Made by a program: the position numbers and the translations under genes
Notes under the pieces: generated by a model
Database searches by the model: none
What the model saw: the letters and a program-made list of their open reading frames with translations, nothing else
Told to the model about the DNA's origin: nothing
Part shown: positions 1 through 7,861 of the stretch, piece after piece
Layout: every line of letters starts with the position of its first letter
Position numbering within the stretch: the stretch's first letter is position 1
Origin: Hydrogenophaga pseudoflava
Lineage (GTDB): Bacteria; Pseudomonadota; Gammaproteobacteria; Burkholderiales; Burkholderiaceae_C
Length of the DNA: 64,000 nt
Assembly (NCBI RefSeq): GCF_031020795.1
Contig: NZ_JAVHJP010000001.1
Span: forward strand, 124,001 to 188,000
Direction: 5' to 3'

Positions 1-474
1 GGCCAGCACAATGCGCGCCTCGGTGCGGGTGACGCCGGCTTCGTCGCCGGTCTTGGCCGCGCGCTTGCCCTTGAGCGTGTTGATCAGCGTGGACTTGCCG
101 ACGTTGGGGATGCCGCAGATCAGCACCCGCATCGGCTTGAGCATGCCGCCGCGCTTGGGCGCCAGTTCGAAACAGGCATCGATGAGCGCCCGCGCGGGCG
201 CGGTCACGCTGGCGTCGAGCGCGATGGCGCGGGTGTCGGGCTGGGCGTTGTAGTGCGCCAGCCAGAGCGCGGTGCGCGCCGGGTCGGCCATGTCCTGCTT
301 GTTGAGCACCTTGAGCGTCGGCCGGCCGCTGGTGAGCTGCTGCATCAGCGGGTTGGCGCTGCTGCCGGGCAGGCGCGCGTCGAGCATTTCGATCACGACG
401 TCGATCTCCTTGACGCGCTCGGCAATCGCCTGCCGCGTGAGGTGCATGTGCCCGGGGAACCACTGGATGCTCAT
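1..474 (-). CDS. rbgA: Ribosome biogenesis GTPase RbgA/YlqF, 3' end beyond window
   Basis: GTPase that in its family helps late assembly of the large ribosomal subunit. Read from the ATG at 474, the protein opens with MSIQWFPGHM, the family's N-terminal signature. It shows the circularly permuted GTPase order: the G4 motif NKQD at about residues 58-61 comes before the G1 P-loop GIPNVGKST at about 121-129, and the G2 threonines (GVTRT) follow. The window edge cuts the gene after roughly 158 residues, so the C-terminal RNA-binding part is not visible. It diverges from the SRPBCC gene at 547. Family assignment is firm. Confidence 0.9.
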   Translation of the reverse strand, partial: MSIQWFPGHMHLTRQAIAERVKEIDVVIEMLDARLPGSSANPLMQQLTSGRPTLKVLNKQDMADPARTALWLAHYNAQPDTRAIALDASVTAPARALIDACFELAPKRGGMLKPMRVLICGIPNVGKSTLINTLKGKRAAKTGDEAGVTRTEARIVLA

Positions 475-546
475 GTATTGCCGTTCTGTGTGCGTGGCCG
501 CTGCGTGCCACAATGATTTTTCCCGCCAACCACAAGAGGAGACCCC

Positions 547-1029
547 ATGGCCATCACCGTGAAGATCGATCTGGGCTACGAATTCAATGTCAAGGCCAAA
601 GCCGCCGAGGTGTTCGAGGTGCTCTCCGACGTACCGACCTCGGTCAGCCATTTTCCCAAAGTCGACCAGCTGGTCGACCTGGGCGGCAACAGCTACCGCT
701 GGGAGATGGAAAAGGTGGGCACGGCCCAGGTCAACATCCAGACGGTCTACGCCTGCAAGTACGCGAGCAAATGGGACGCCGCCAAGGGCCACGGCGCGGT
801 GAAGTGGACCCCGGTCAAGGGCGTGGGCAACGCCCTGGTCTCGGGCAGCTGGGACATCAGCGACCAGAAGAAGCACACCGCGATCGCGCTCGCCATCCAG
901 GGCGACATCGAGGTGCCGCTGCCCGGGCTGATGAAGATGGTGGTGGTGCCGGTGGTCGAGGGCGAATTCGAGAAGCTGGTCGAGAAGTACATCGCCAACC
1001 TGATCAAGCGCTTCGGCGGCGAAGCCTGA
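547..1029 (+). CDS. SRPBCC-family (START/polyketide cyclase-like) protein
   Basis: A 160-residue protein with the layout of the SRPBCC ligand-binding fold: a first strand and hydrophobic helix (VFEVLSDVPTSVSHFPKVDQ), a run of amphipathic strands, and a long C-terminal helix ending EKYIANLIKRF. Such proteins bind hydrophobic ligands or act as cyclases or aromatase-like factors; the ligand cannot be read here. The start has a strong ribosome site (AAGAGGAGA) eight bases upstream. There is no signal peptide, so it is probably cytoplasmic. The stop codon abuts the stop of the convergent gene at 1030 with no room for a separate terminator. Confidence 0.7.
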   Translation: MAITVKIDLGYEFNVKAKAAEVFEVLSDVPTSVSHFPKVDQLVDLGGNSYRWEMEKVGTAQVNIQTVYACKYASKWDAAKGHGAVKWTPVKGVGNALVSGSWDISDQKKHTAIALAIQGDIEVPLPGLMKMVVVPVVEGEFEKLVEKYIANLIKRFGGEA

Positions 1030-1218
1030 TCAAGACGTGCTGCGGACCTGCAGCTCCACCAGCGGGCAGGCGTTGATGATTGCGGTGGTGAGCACGAGGC
1101 CGGCCGAAGCATAGGCCAGCACCTGCAGCAGCCCGGTCAGCGAGAACACGGCCACCAGAAGGATGGCGGCGCCGGAGAGGAAGCGGTAGGCCCGGTCTGC
1201 GCCGGTGAGGCTGTACAT
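1030..1218 (-). CDS. Small DUF2892 (YgaP-type transmembrane) protein
   Basis: A 62-residue inner-membrane protein. Residues about 14-48 form two hydrophobic helices, followed by NACPLVELQV; the Cys-Pro after the second helix is typical of DUF2892, the membrane part also found fused to rhodanese in YgaP. I chose the ATG at 1218 because the family starts just before the first helix; an open frame continues upstream to 1482 but its extra residues are not family-like and run across a palindrome-rich intergenic region. It is convergent and immediately adjacent to the SRPBCC gene. Function is unknown. Confidence 0.65.
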   Translation of the reverse strand: MYSLTGADRAYRFLSGAAILLVAVFSLTGLLQVLAYASAGLVLTTAIINACPLVELQVRSTS

Positions 1219-1292
1219 GATGGGAAATGCAGGTTCAGGGAAAACCCTGAACTCTAGCCAGACCCCGCTTCCACAGTGTTGATACTTCTCAA

Positions 1293-1317
1293 CTTGTCCC
1301 AAGATTTCCGGGACAAG
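1293..1317. promoter_or_regulatory. Inverted repeat, CTTGTCCC-N9-GGGACAAG
   Basis: A perfect 8-bp inverted repeat with a 9-bp spacer in the divergent intergenic region between the DUF2892 gene (start 1218) and the ferredoxin gene (start 1432). There is no T tract on either side, so an operator is more likely than a terminator. No regulator is identified. Confidence 0.4.
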
Positions 1318-1319
1318 CT

Positions 1320-1328
1320 TGTGGATAA
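1320..1328 (-). promoter_or_regulatory. Isolated consensus DnaA box
   Basis: The plus strand reads TGTGGATAA, which on the minus strand is TTATCCACA, the consensus DnaA binding sequence. It follows the inverted repeat at 1293-1317 by two bases. It is a single box with no AT-rich unwinding element or neighbouring boxes, so it is not an origin; it could be a regulatory box or chance. Confidence 0.35.
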
Positions 1329-1389
1329 GCCTGGAGAAGTCCTGTACGGGGCACCCAAGTCCTTGATCTGCATAGGCAATCTTCAGACT

Positions 1390-1404
1390 GCCTGTTGAAC
1401 AGGC
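1390..1404. promoter_or_regulatory. 15-bp palindrome upstream of the ferredoxin gene
   Basis: GCCTGTTGAACAGGC is a perfect palindrome (7-bp arms around one base) centred 35 bp before the ferredoxin start codon, where an operator would be expected. It contains CTGT and ACAG, but three bases apart rather than the eight of a LexA box. Regulator unknown. Confidence 0.4.
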
Positions 1405-1431
1405 AACCGGACACAAGGTTAGATTCGGGGC

Positions 1432-1728
1432 ATGCCGACAGAAGATATCCCCCGCCGCTGGGTGCTGGACCTCCCCGAACAAGGTCTCATGCTGCAGGCC
1501 CCTGAAGAGCGCACCCTGCTGCAGACCCTGCAGAGCGCCGGCGTGGCCTGGCCGGCCTCCTGCCGCAACGGCACCTGCCGCACCTGCATCGGCCGGCTCA
1601 CCGCCGGGCAGGTGCGCTACGGCGTGGACTGGCCCGGCCTGTTGCCCGAAGAAAAGGCCGCGGGCGCGGTGCTGCCCTGTGTGGCCTACCCGGTCAGCGA
1701 CGTGGCGCTCGTGCCGCCGGTGGATTGA
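1432..1728 (+). CDS. Plant-type [2Fe-2S] ferredoxin
   Basis: A 98-residue electron carrier. The cluster ligands are visible as C44-x4-C49-x2-C52 (CRNGTCRTC) with the fourth cysteine near residue 81 (VLPCVAYP), the usual plant-type pattern. It has no signal peptide. It stands alone, with no reductase or oxygenase next to it, so the redox partner cannot be inferred. It is divergent from the DUF2892 gene across 213 bp holding two palindromes and a DnaA box, and convergent with the dienelactone hydrolase. Confidence 0.85.
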   Translation: MPTEDIPRRWVLDLPEQGLMLQAPEERTLLQTLQSAGVAWPASCRNGTCRTCIGRLTAGQVRYGVDWPGLLPEEKAAGAVLPCVAYPVSDVALVPPVD

Positions 1729-1730
1729 AT

Positions 1731-1757
1731 CCCCTGGCGGCGTCCCGCCGCGTGGGG
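1731..1757. terminator. Hairpin between convergent genes
   Basis: CCCC-TG-GCGGCG, loop TCC, then CGCCGC-GT-GGGG forms an interrupted 10-bp stem three bases after the ferredoxin stop and before the stop of the convergent hydrolase. It lacks a T run, so termination is an inference from position. Confidence 0.4.
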
Positions 1758-1767
1758 GGAAACGCGG

Positions 1768-2664
1768 TCAACGGAGGTGCTGTGCGAAAAATGCCAGGGT
1801 GCGGTCCCAGGCCAGCTTCGCGGCGGCGGCGTCGAAGCGCGGGGTGGTGTCGTTGTTGAAGCCGTGCTGGGTGCCGGGGTATTGGTGGGCGGTGTAGCGC
1901 ACACCGGCCGTCTTGAGCGCGGCCTCGTAGGCCGGCCAGGCGGCGTTGATGCGCTCGTCCACCGCAGCGAAATGGATCAGCAGCGGCGCCTTGACCCTCG
2001 CGGCGTCCTCGACCGGCGGGTGGTTGCCATAGAACGGCACGGCGGCCGCCAGGTCGGGCAGTTGCGTGGCCAGGTAATGCGCCATGCCGCCGCCGTAGCA
2101 GAAGCCAACCACGCCCAGCTTGCCGTTGCTGTCGGGGCGTGCCTTGAGCAAGGCCGCTGCGGCCAGAAAGTCCTGCCGGGTCTTGCCCTGGTCGAGCTGG
2201 GCGAACAGGGCCCGGGCCTTGTCCTCGTCGCCGGGGTAGCCGCCCAGCGGGGTGAGCGCATCCGGGGCCAGCGCCAGGTAGCCGTCCACCGCCAGGCGGC
2301 GGGCGATGTCCTCGATGTGCGGGTTCAGGCCGCGGTTCTCGTGCACCACCAGCACGGCGGGCAGCTTGCTTGGGGCATTGGCCGGTCGGGCCAGGTAGGC
2401 TTTGACCTTGCCCGAACCATTGGGCGAGTCGACTTCGATCCGCTCGGTGGCGATGCGCGGATCGCCCTGCGGCACCACCTGGGCAATGGCAAAGTCCGGG
2501 CTGAGCGAGGCCAGCAGGCCAGCCGCCGTGACACCCCCGACGGCGAACTTCGCGGCCTTGTCGAGGAAGCCCCGGCGGTCGATGTCGCCGTGCACATAGG
2601 CGTCGAAAAGGATGAGCAGTTCCTGGTCGAAATCGGCGGCGGTCAGGCGCGGGGTCGGTGCCAT
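1768..2664 (-). CDS. Dienelactone hydrolase family protein with Tat-like N-terminus
   Basis: Alpha/beta hydrolase of the dienelactone hydrolase (carboxymethylenebutenolidase) family, 298 residues. The nucleophile motif GFCYGGG carries the cysteine used by this family, and the late GTQHGF gives the catalytic histidine. Before the catalytic domain, residues about 28-60 read DRRGFLDKAAKF followed by a hydrophobic alanine/leucine stretch ending FAIAQ, resembling a twin-arginine export signal placed internally; many family members share this extension. The ATG at 2664 is preceded by AGGAG; the frame extends further upstream without family similarity. The substrate cannot be assigned. Confidence 0.8.
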   Translation of the reverse strand: MAPTPRLTAADFDQELLILFDAYVHGDIDRRGFLDKAAKFAVGGVTAAGLLASLSPDFAIAQVVPQGDPRIATERIEVDSPNGSGKVKAYLARPANAPSKLPAVLVVHENRGLNPHIEDIARRLAVDGYLALAPDALTPLGGYPGDEDKARALFAQLDQGKTRQDFLAAAALLKARPDSNGKLGVVGFCYGGGMAHYLATQLPDLAAAVPFYGNHPPVEDAARVKAPLLIHFAAVDERINAAWPAYEAALKTAGVRYTAHQYPGTQHGFNNDTTPRFDAAAAKLAWDRTLAFFAQHLR

Positions 2665-2738
2665 GGCGGTCTCCTGGAGGAAAGGGAGGGCACAGGATAG
2701 GACCGATCCTCCGCAGCCCCCGCGGCGTCCGGCAAACA

Positions 2739-2754
2739 CCCTGCGCCAGCAGGG
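2739..2754 (-). terminator. Weak hairpin downstream of gshA
   Basis: On the minus strand CCCTGC, loop TGGC, GCAGGG forms a 6-bp stem followed by TGTTT, 13 bases beyond the gshA stop. It is a weak terminator candidate. Confidence 0.3.
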
Positions 2755-2766
2755 GTTCGCGGTACC

Positions 2767-4332
2767 TCAGGCGGGCTGCGCCACCGCGGAACGCGGCATC
2801 AGGCGGGCGGGCGAGACGTATTCCTGGCGGTAGATCTCGAACGGCATCGAGTCGGCCGCTTCAATGGCCTGCTGGTCCGCCATCGAGCGCACCGCCATGA
2901 CCACGTAGCGGGACTGCTGCTCGGCGCCCCAGGGCAGGTCCAGCAGCTGCTGGCGGATGCGCTGCGAACGGGTGCGGACAAAGTCGATGAACGAGGAGCC
3001 GTGCTCGTGCCGGGTGGCCGCGAGCACCCGGGCCGACGGCAGGGTGTCCGGCGCGAGCAGCGAGGCGCGTGCAGCGGCCACCGCCTCGCGGTGCAGGGAC
3101 CCGCCGTGCAGGGCGTCCAGGTGGTCGGCGATCGGTTCGAGCTGGTCCAGGATCTCCAGGCCCCAGGCCTGCAGGGCCACCTCGGCTCCGCCGCGCAGCA
3201 GGTGCAGGCCGGGCTCGCGGCCGCGCGCCGCGGTCAGGTGCTGGTTGTGGGCCAGTTCGCGGATTTCCTCCGGCGTGTCCGGCGGGCTCTCGGACAGCAG
3301 GCAGTGCAGGAGGAACACATCCAGGAAGCGCAGCGTGGCCGCGTCGATGCCGATGGCTTCGAAGGGGTTGAGGTCCATCAGGCGCACCTCGATGTACTCA
3401 ACACCGCGCTCGCGCAAGGCGTGCAGCGGGCGTTCGCCCTGGTGGATCACGCGCTTGGGCCGGATCGTGCCGTAGAACTCGTTCTCGATCTGCAGCAGGG
3501 TCGTGGCCAGCTGGTTGTAGTCGCCCCCGGGGTTGCGGATGCCCACCGTTTCATAGGCCGGCCAGGGCCGGGTGAGCGCGTCGTGCAGCGAGGCCGCATA
3601 ACCTTCGAGGCTGTTGTAGCTCACGGCCAGCGAAGCCTGGGCGTCGCTCTGGTAGCCCAGGCGCCCCATGCGCAGGCTGGTGCCATGCGGCATGTGCAGG
3701 GTGCCGCCGCTGCCCAGGGGCTGCAGCTCGTGCTGACGCCCCTCGACGAAGGTCGAGCACAGGGCCGGCGACGCGCCGAAGAGGGTCAGCAGCAGAAACG
3801 CGTGGCGGCGGAAGTTGCGGATCAGCGCGAAGTAGCCTTCGTTGTCCACCCCGGGCAGCGACCAGTTGTAATGGATACCGCTGATGGTCTGCATGCGGCG
3901 GCCGTAGCGGTGCCCCAGGCCCATGCGGTACACGCTCTTGGCGCGGCCCACGTTGGACGAGCCGTAGCGCCCGAGCGGAATGGTCTCGTCGGTGGGCAGG
4001 CCGCAGGGCATGCTGGAAGCCCAGAGCATTTCTTCGCCCGCCACCCCGCCCTGCGCCTGAAGACTGCGCAGGGTGAACTGGTGGATCTCGGTGAGCTCGG
4101 CCAGACAGCTTTCCACGCTGGCATGCACACCCGTGATCAGCTCCAGCTGCGATTCAGAATAGTCGGTGGTGATGTGCGGGTGCGTGAGCGCGCTGCCGAG
4201 CGCCGCCGGGTGCGGCGTCAGCGCCAGCTTGCCATCGGGTTGCGACCGCAGGCTCTCCTTCTCCAGCCCGCGCCGCATGCCGCGCAGTCGTTCGGCTCCC
4301 AGGCTCTCCAGCCGCTGTTGCAGGGTCTTCAT
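2767..4332 (-). CDS. gshA: Glutamate-cysteine ligase
   Basis: First enzyme of glutathione synthesis: joins the gamma-carboxyl of glutamate to cysteine with ATP. The 521-residue length matches the gamma-proteobacterial type (about 518). Family stretches visible include GLEKESLR near the N-terminus, DYSESQLELIT, and EVRLMDLNPFEAIGID in the middle. I start at the ATG at 4332 (MKTLQQRLESLG); upstream residues in the same frame do not look like protein. It lies 31 bp downstream of the dihydrouridine synthase on the same strand and may share its transcript. Gamma-glutamyl metabolism reappears at 58.4 kb (ggt). Confidence 0.92.
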   Translation of the reverse strand: MKTLQQRLESLGAERLRGMRRGLEKESLRSQPDGKLALTPHPAALGSALTHPHITTDYSESQLELITGVHASVESCLAELTEIHQFTLRSLQAQGGVAGEEMLWASSMPCGLPTDETIPLGRYGSSNVGRAKSVYRMGLGHRYGRRMQTISGIHYNWSLPGVDNEGYFALIRNFRRHAFLLLTLFGASPALCSTFVEGRQHELQPLGSGGTLHMPHGTSLRMGRLGYQSDAQASLAVSYNSLEGYAASLHDALTRPWPAYETVGIRNPGGDYNQLATTLLQIENEFYGTIRPKRVIHQGERPLHALRERGVEYIEVRLMDLNPFEAIGIDAATLRFLDVFLLHCLLSESPPDTPEEIRELAHNQHLTAARGREPGLHLLRGGAEVALQAWGLEILDQLEPIADHLDALHGGSLHREAVAAARASLLAPDTLPSARVLAATRHEHGSSFIDFVRTRSQRIRQQLLDLPWGAEQQSRYVVMAVRSMADQQAIEAADSMPFEIYRQEYVSPARLMPRSAVAQPA

Positions 4333-4363
4333 GGTGGTTTCTAGTCTTGACCGGGGCCGGACC

Positions 4364-5356
4364 TTAGCACGCCACCGGAATTTCCGCTGGCGGCACGGAC
4401 ATGGGTTCCTGTGGCAGAGATTGCCCCTGCAGCCAGGCCTCCACACGGGCCGGGTCGTTGGACTCGCGCAGCTCGTCGAACGCGCGCTGACCTTCGGGAT
4501 AGCGCTTGCGCAGGTAGTTCAGCCACTGCTTGAGCCGGCCGGCGCGGTGCCGCCGCTCGACCCGGTCGCACACCTGGGACCAGAACACCGACAACAGGGG
4601 CAGGATCTGTGACCACGGCACATCCCCCTGCCCCCGGATCGCCAGCGCCAGACCAGGATCGGTGACCATGCCGCGACCGATCATGAGCCGGTCGCAGCCC
4701 GTCACCTCGCGGCAGCGCAGCGCATCGGCCACGGTCCATATCTCGCCGTTGGCAATCACCGGCAGGCGATCGGGCAGCACGGCACGGACCTCGGCAATGC
4801 GTTCCCAGTAGGCCGGCGGGCGGTAGCCCTGGGCCTTGGTGCGCGCATGGATCACGAGTTCGTCGGCCCCGGCCTCTGCAATGGCCCTCGCGCAGTCTTC
4901 AGCCACGCGGTCGTCGCCATAGCCCAGCCGCATCTTGGCCGACACCGGCCGGTGTGCCGGCACAGCGCGCCGCACCGCCGACACGATGCGCCCGATCAGT
5001 TCGGGCTCGTCCAGCAGCACCGCGCCGCCCCGGCTGCGGTTGACCGTCTTGGCCGGACAGCCGAAGTTGAGATCGACACCGAACGGACTGAGTGCCGCCA
5101 GCCGCGCGGCGTTCTCGGACAGGCAGACCGGGTCCGAGCCGAGAAGCTGCGGCCGCACCGGCACCCCGGCGCGGGTCCGACCGCCGTTGAGCAGTTCGGG
5201 CACCACCCGCACGAAGGCCCGCTCGGGCAACAGGGTGTCGGTGACCCGGATGAACTCGCTCACGCAGCGGTCGACGCCGCCGGTGCGCGTGAGCACATCG
5301 CGCAGCGTGGCATCGAGCAGGCCTTCCATGGGCGCCAGCAACAGGGTCGGGGTCAT
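4364..5356 (-). CDS. dusC: tRNA-dihydrouridine synthase (DusC-type)
   Basis: FMN-dependent enzyme that reduces uridine to dihydrouridine in tRNA. The 330-residue protein has the opening TLLLAPMEGLLD, the catalytic cysteine motif NFGCPAKTVNRS, the HARTKAQGY histidine/arginine segment and ANGEIW and GRGMVTDP for FMN phosphate binding. The start is taken at the ATG at 5356, which places APMEG near the N-terminus as usual; a second in-frame ATG at 5395 would add 13 residues. The DusC subtype is inferred from the MEGLLD and SEFIR segments. It is upstream of gshA on the same strand. Confidence 0.85.
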   Translation of the reverse strand: MTPTLLLAPMEGLLDATLRDVLTRTGGVDRCVSEFIRVTDTLLPERAFVRVVPELLNGGRTRAGVPVRPQLLGSDPVCLSENAARLAALSPFGVDLNFGCPAKTVNRSRGGAVLLDEPELIGRIVSAVRRAVPAHRPVSAKMRLGYGDDRVAEDCARAIAEAGADELVIHARTKAQGYRPPAYWERIAEVRAVLPDRLPVIANGEIWTVADALRCREVTGCDRLMIGRGMVTDPGLALAIRGQGDVPWSQILPLLSVFWSQVCDRVERRHRAGRLKQWLNYLRKRYPEGQRAFDELRESNDPARVEAWLQGQSLPQEPMSVPPAEIPVAC

Positions 5357-5493
5357 CGGGGCAAGGGGGTTGGGGCCGACAGAAACGTGACGCATGTCAC
5401 TGGAAGGCGGACCGGGGCGAGGATTGTAGGTGCATGCATTGGTCCACGTGAAAGGCTGCGACTACCATGCCGGGTAAACCATTTGGAGTACCC

Positions 5494-6033
5494 ATGCCCG
5501 CCCTGAACGCCCGCCGACTGTTCCGCACCTTGCCCGCCGGCGTGCTTGCGCTGGCGGCGGCTGTGGCGTCGGCCCAGACCTCCGGCGCCGCGGCCGACAC
5601 ACGGGCCGGCACGTTCAAGCAGGTGCAGGGCGAAGTGCGGTTGGGCCGGGACGATGGCCGCCCCGCCCGGCCCGGCGAACCCGTCCGAGCGGGCGAACGC
5701 ATCCGCACCGGCAAGGACGGCGCCGCCAGCATCGTGCTCAAGGACGGCACGGTGATGGTGCTCGGCCCGGACAGCACCGCCGACCTGAGCCAGTACCGGT
5801 TCGACACCACCACCCAGGAAGGCAGCCTGCTGGTGGAGCTGCTGCAGGGATCGGTGCGCATGGTCACGGGCCTGCTGGCCCGGGTCAACCCCGAGCGTTT
5901 CAAGGTCAAGACCCCGACCGCGGTGGTCGGAGTCCGCGGGACCGACTTCATCGTCGAGGCCAACCCCAGGGGCGAGCCGCTCTATTACTACCTGCGTCAC
6001 CACTGGAACGACCATAGTAGACTGCGGCGATGA
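5494..6033 (+). CDS. FecR-domain secreted protein
   Basis: A 179-residue exported protein. Residues 1-30 form a signal peptide (LPAGVLALAAAVASAQ). The rest is a FecR-like domain: QGEVRLGRDDGRPARPG, RAGERIRTGKDGAASIVLKDG and the closing PTAVVGVRGTDFIVE are hallmark segments. In this family such proteins are found outside the ferric-citrate system, often beside OmpA-like or sensor genes. The ATG at 5494 follows TTTGGAGTACCC; an in-frame ATG at 5467 has no ribosome site. Its last four bases overlap the OmpA-like gene, so the two are translationally coupled. Confidence 0.75.
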   Translation: MPALNARRLFRTLPAGVLALAAAVASAQTSGAAADTRAGTFKQVQGEVRLGRDDGRPARPGEPVRAGERIRTGKDGAASIVLKDGTVMVLGPDSTADLSQYRFDTTTQEGSLLVELLQGSVRMVTGLLARVNPERFKVKTPTAVVGVRGTDFIVEANPRGEPLYYYLRHHWNDHSRLRR

Positions 6034-6686
6034 CGCTTCCGAGCCCCGTCCCGCACGCTGCGACACGTTCGGTCGCCGCCCTCCCCCCCCTGTTCCGGCC
6101 CCTCACCCGCGGTTTCGCCGTTGCGGCACTGGCGGCCCTGTGCGCCGCCTGCGCACCGGCCGGCCGTGTGATCCTGCTTCCCCAGCCCGAACGGTCCAGC
6201 GCGGTGCTGGTGTCCACGGCCCAGGGCTCGGCCGAGCTGGCCACCCCGTACGCCGCCGCCGAGCTGGGTCACCAGGGTGAGGTCCAGCCGGCGCAGTCCA
6301 GCGAGGCCGAGGTGCGGGAGCGCTATCCCGCGCTGCTGCGACTGGCGCCACCGGCGCCTCAGCGCTTCACGCTCAATTTCCAGCCCGGCACCTCGGACCT
6401 CACGCCTGACTCGGCCGCCCAGCTCGACCAGGTGGTTGCCGCGGCCCGCGCGCGCAGCGGTGGCGAGATCGTGATCGTCGGCCACACCGACCGCCAGGGT
6501 GCGGCCGACGCCAACGACGCCCTCTCGCTGCGCCGCGCCAATGCCATCCGGGACCTGCTGGTGGGCAAGGGCTTCCGGCCCGAGCTGGTCGAGCCGGTCG
6601 GGCGCGGCGAGCGTGAGCCGGTGGTTTCCACGGACGACGACGTGCCGGAGCCTCGCAACCGCCGGGCCGAGGTGTTTGTCCGCTGA
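6030..6686 (+). CDS. OmpA-family lipoprotein
   Basis: A 218-residue envelope protein. The N-terminus has an unusually long polar lead, then a hydrophobic segment ending LAALCAACAP, which fits a lipobox with the lipidated cysteine near residue 45. The C-terminal 110 residues are an OmpA peptidoglycan-binding domain: LNFQPGTSDLTPDSAAQLD, IVIVGHTDRQG, LSLRRANAIRDLL and the terminal PRNRRAEVFVR. It probably tethers the outer membrane to the cell wall. It overlaps the FecR-domain gene by 4 bp, suggesting the two act together at the envelope. Confidence 0.8.
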   Translation: MTLPSPVPHAATRSVAALPPLFRPLTRGFAVAALAALCAACAPAGRVILLPQPERSSAVLVSTAQGSAELATPYAAAELGHQGEVQPAQSSEAEVRERYPALLRLAPPAPQRFTLNFQPGTSDLTPDSAAQLDQVVAAARARSGGEIVIVGHTDRQGAADANDALSLRRANAIRDLLVGKGFRPELVEPVGRGEREPVVSTDDDVPEPRNRRAEVFVR

Positions 6687-6696
6687 AGAGGCTCCC

Positions 6697-7179
6697 TTGG
6701 GCGAACACAGCCTGACCCGCGCGCTGCGTGAGCTGCTGCTGGCGCGCCGCACCGCGGCCCTGGGCACGCTCGACAGACACGGCGGCGTGTTCGTGTCCAT
6801 GGTGCCCTTTGCCATCGACAGGGAGGCGGGTGAACTGGTGCTGCACGTCAGCGCGCTGGCGGCCCACAGCGGCAACATGCAGCACAGCCCCCATGTCTCG
6901 CTGCTGGTGTGCGCGGCCGAGCCCGACGGTGAACCGGTGCACGCCCTGCCGCGCGTGACCCTGGAGGCGCGGGCCCGGTTCGTGGAACCCGGCGGTCCGG
7001 AAGCGGCGGCGTCGCGCCTGGTCTACCTGCAACGCTTTCCCGAAGCCGAGATGATGACCACGCTGGGCGACTTCCGCTTCGTGCGCCTGCACCTGCTGGG
7101 GGCGCGCCAGGTCGCCGGCTTCGGCGCCGCGCGCAGCCTGCCGACCGACGAGTTGTACCGGGCTCTGGCGGCCATATGA
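6697..7179 (+). CDS. PPOX/HugZ-like flavin-fold protein (TTG start)
   Basis: A 160-residue protein of the pyridoxamine-phosphate-oxidase-like split-barrel fold, similar to HugZ-type heme-utilisation proteins lacking their C-terminal domain. Recognisable segments are ARRTAALGTLDRHGGVFVSMVPFAID, LHVSALAAHSGNMQHSPHVSLLV and the GDFRFVRLHLLGARQVAGFG closure. The start is the TTG at 6697, preceded by GAAGAGG; no ATG gives a sensible length without running deep into the OmpA gene. The cofactor (FMN or heme) is not decidable. It overlaps the next gene by 4 bp. Confidence 0.75.
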   Translation: MGEHSLTRALRELLLARRTAALGTLDRHGGVFVSMVPFAIDREAGELVLHVSALAAHSGNMQHSPHVSLLVCAAEPDGEPVHALPRVTLEARARFVEPGGPEAAASRLVYLQRFPEAEMMTTLGDFRFVRLHLLGARQVAGFGAARSLPTDELYRALAAI

Positions 7180-7832
7180 GCCCCCACCCCCTGTCGCTGA
7201 TCCACGCCGATGAGCACCTGCTGGTGTTCGACAAGCCGGCCGGGCTGCTGGCCGTGCCGGGTCGCGGACCGGAGAACCAGGACTGCCTGAGCGCCCGCGC
7301 CCAGGCGCAGTATCCGGACGCGCTGATCGTGCACCGGCTCGACATGGCGACCTCGGGCCTGATCGTGATGGCGCGCGGCATCGAGGCGCAGCGCCGCCTG
7401 AGCATGGCCTTCGAGAAGCGCCGGGTGCACAAGCGCTACATCGCCGCCGTCGCGGGCGAACTGCACAACCCGCTGCCCGACAACGGCTGGAACAGCATCG
7501 ACCTGCCGCTGATCGTCGACTGGCTGGCGCGGCCGCGCAGCAAGGTCGACCACGAGATCGGCAAGCCCAGCCTCACGCGCTGGCGCATCGCGCCCGCACC
7601 GGCACCGGAGCGGGGCTCGACGCGGCTCGAACTCGAACCGGTCACCGGCCGCTCGCACCAGTTGCGCGTGCACCTGATGGCCATCGGCTTCCCCATCGTG
7701 GGCGACCCGCTGTACGCGAGCGAGGCGCAGGAGGCCATGGCCCCGCGCCTGCTGCTGCACGCGCAGGCCATCGACATCCCCCACCCCGCGACCGACCAGC
7801 TCATGCGCTTCGAAGCGCCCTGCCCGTTCTGA
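7176..7832 (+). CDS. RluA-family RNA pseudouridine synthase
   Basis: Converts specific uridines in rRNA or tRNA to pseudouridine. The 218-residue protein has the catalytic aspartate in HRLDMATSGLIVMA, the N-terminal LVFDKPAGLLAVPGRG segment, KRYIAAVAG, and the late GRSHQLRVHL and PIVGDPLYA motifs. No S4 domain is present, consistent with the short RluA type. Its ATG overlaps the stop of the preceding gene. The exact RNA site cannot be told from sequence alone. Confidence 0.87.
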   Translation: MSPHPLSLIHADEHLLVFDKPAGLLAVPGRGPENQDCLSARAQAQYPDALIVHRLDMATSGLIVMARGIEAQRRLSMAFEKRRVHKRYIAAVAGELHNPLPDNGWNSIDLPLIVDWLARPRSKVDHEIGKPSLTRWRIAPAPAPERGSTRLELEPVTGRSHQLRVHLMAIGFPIVGDPLYASEAQEAMAPRLLLHAQAIDIPHPATDQLMRFEAPCPF

Positions 7833-7861
7833 GGTCACCCGGCTCCTGTCACACTGGTGGC

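Noticed and set aside
1320-1328. A replication origin near the DnaA box
   Set aside because: Only one box, no AT-rich element and no dnaA/dnaN/gidA genes; the window's dnaG is far away at 62 kb.
1390-1404. LexA box reading of GCCTGTTGAACAGGC
   Set aside because: CTGT and ACAG are three bases apart, not eight, so it is not an SOS box.
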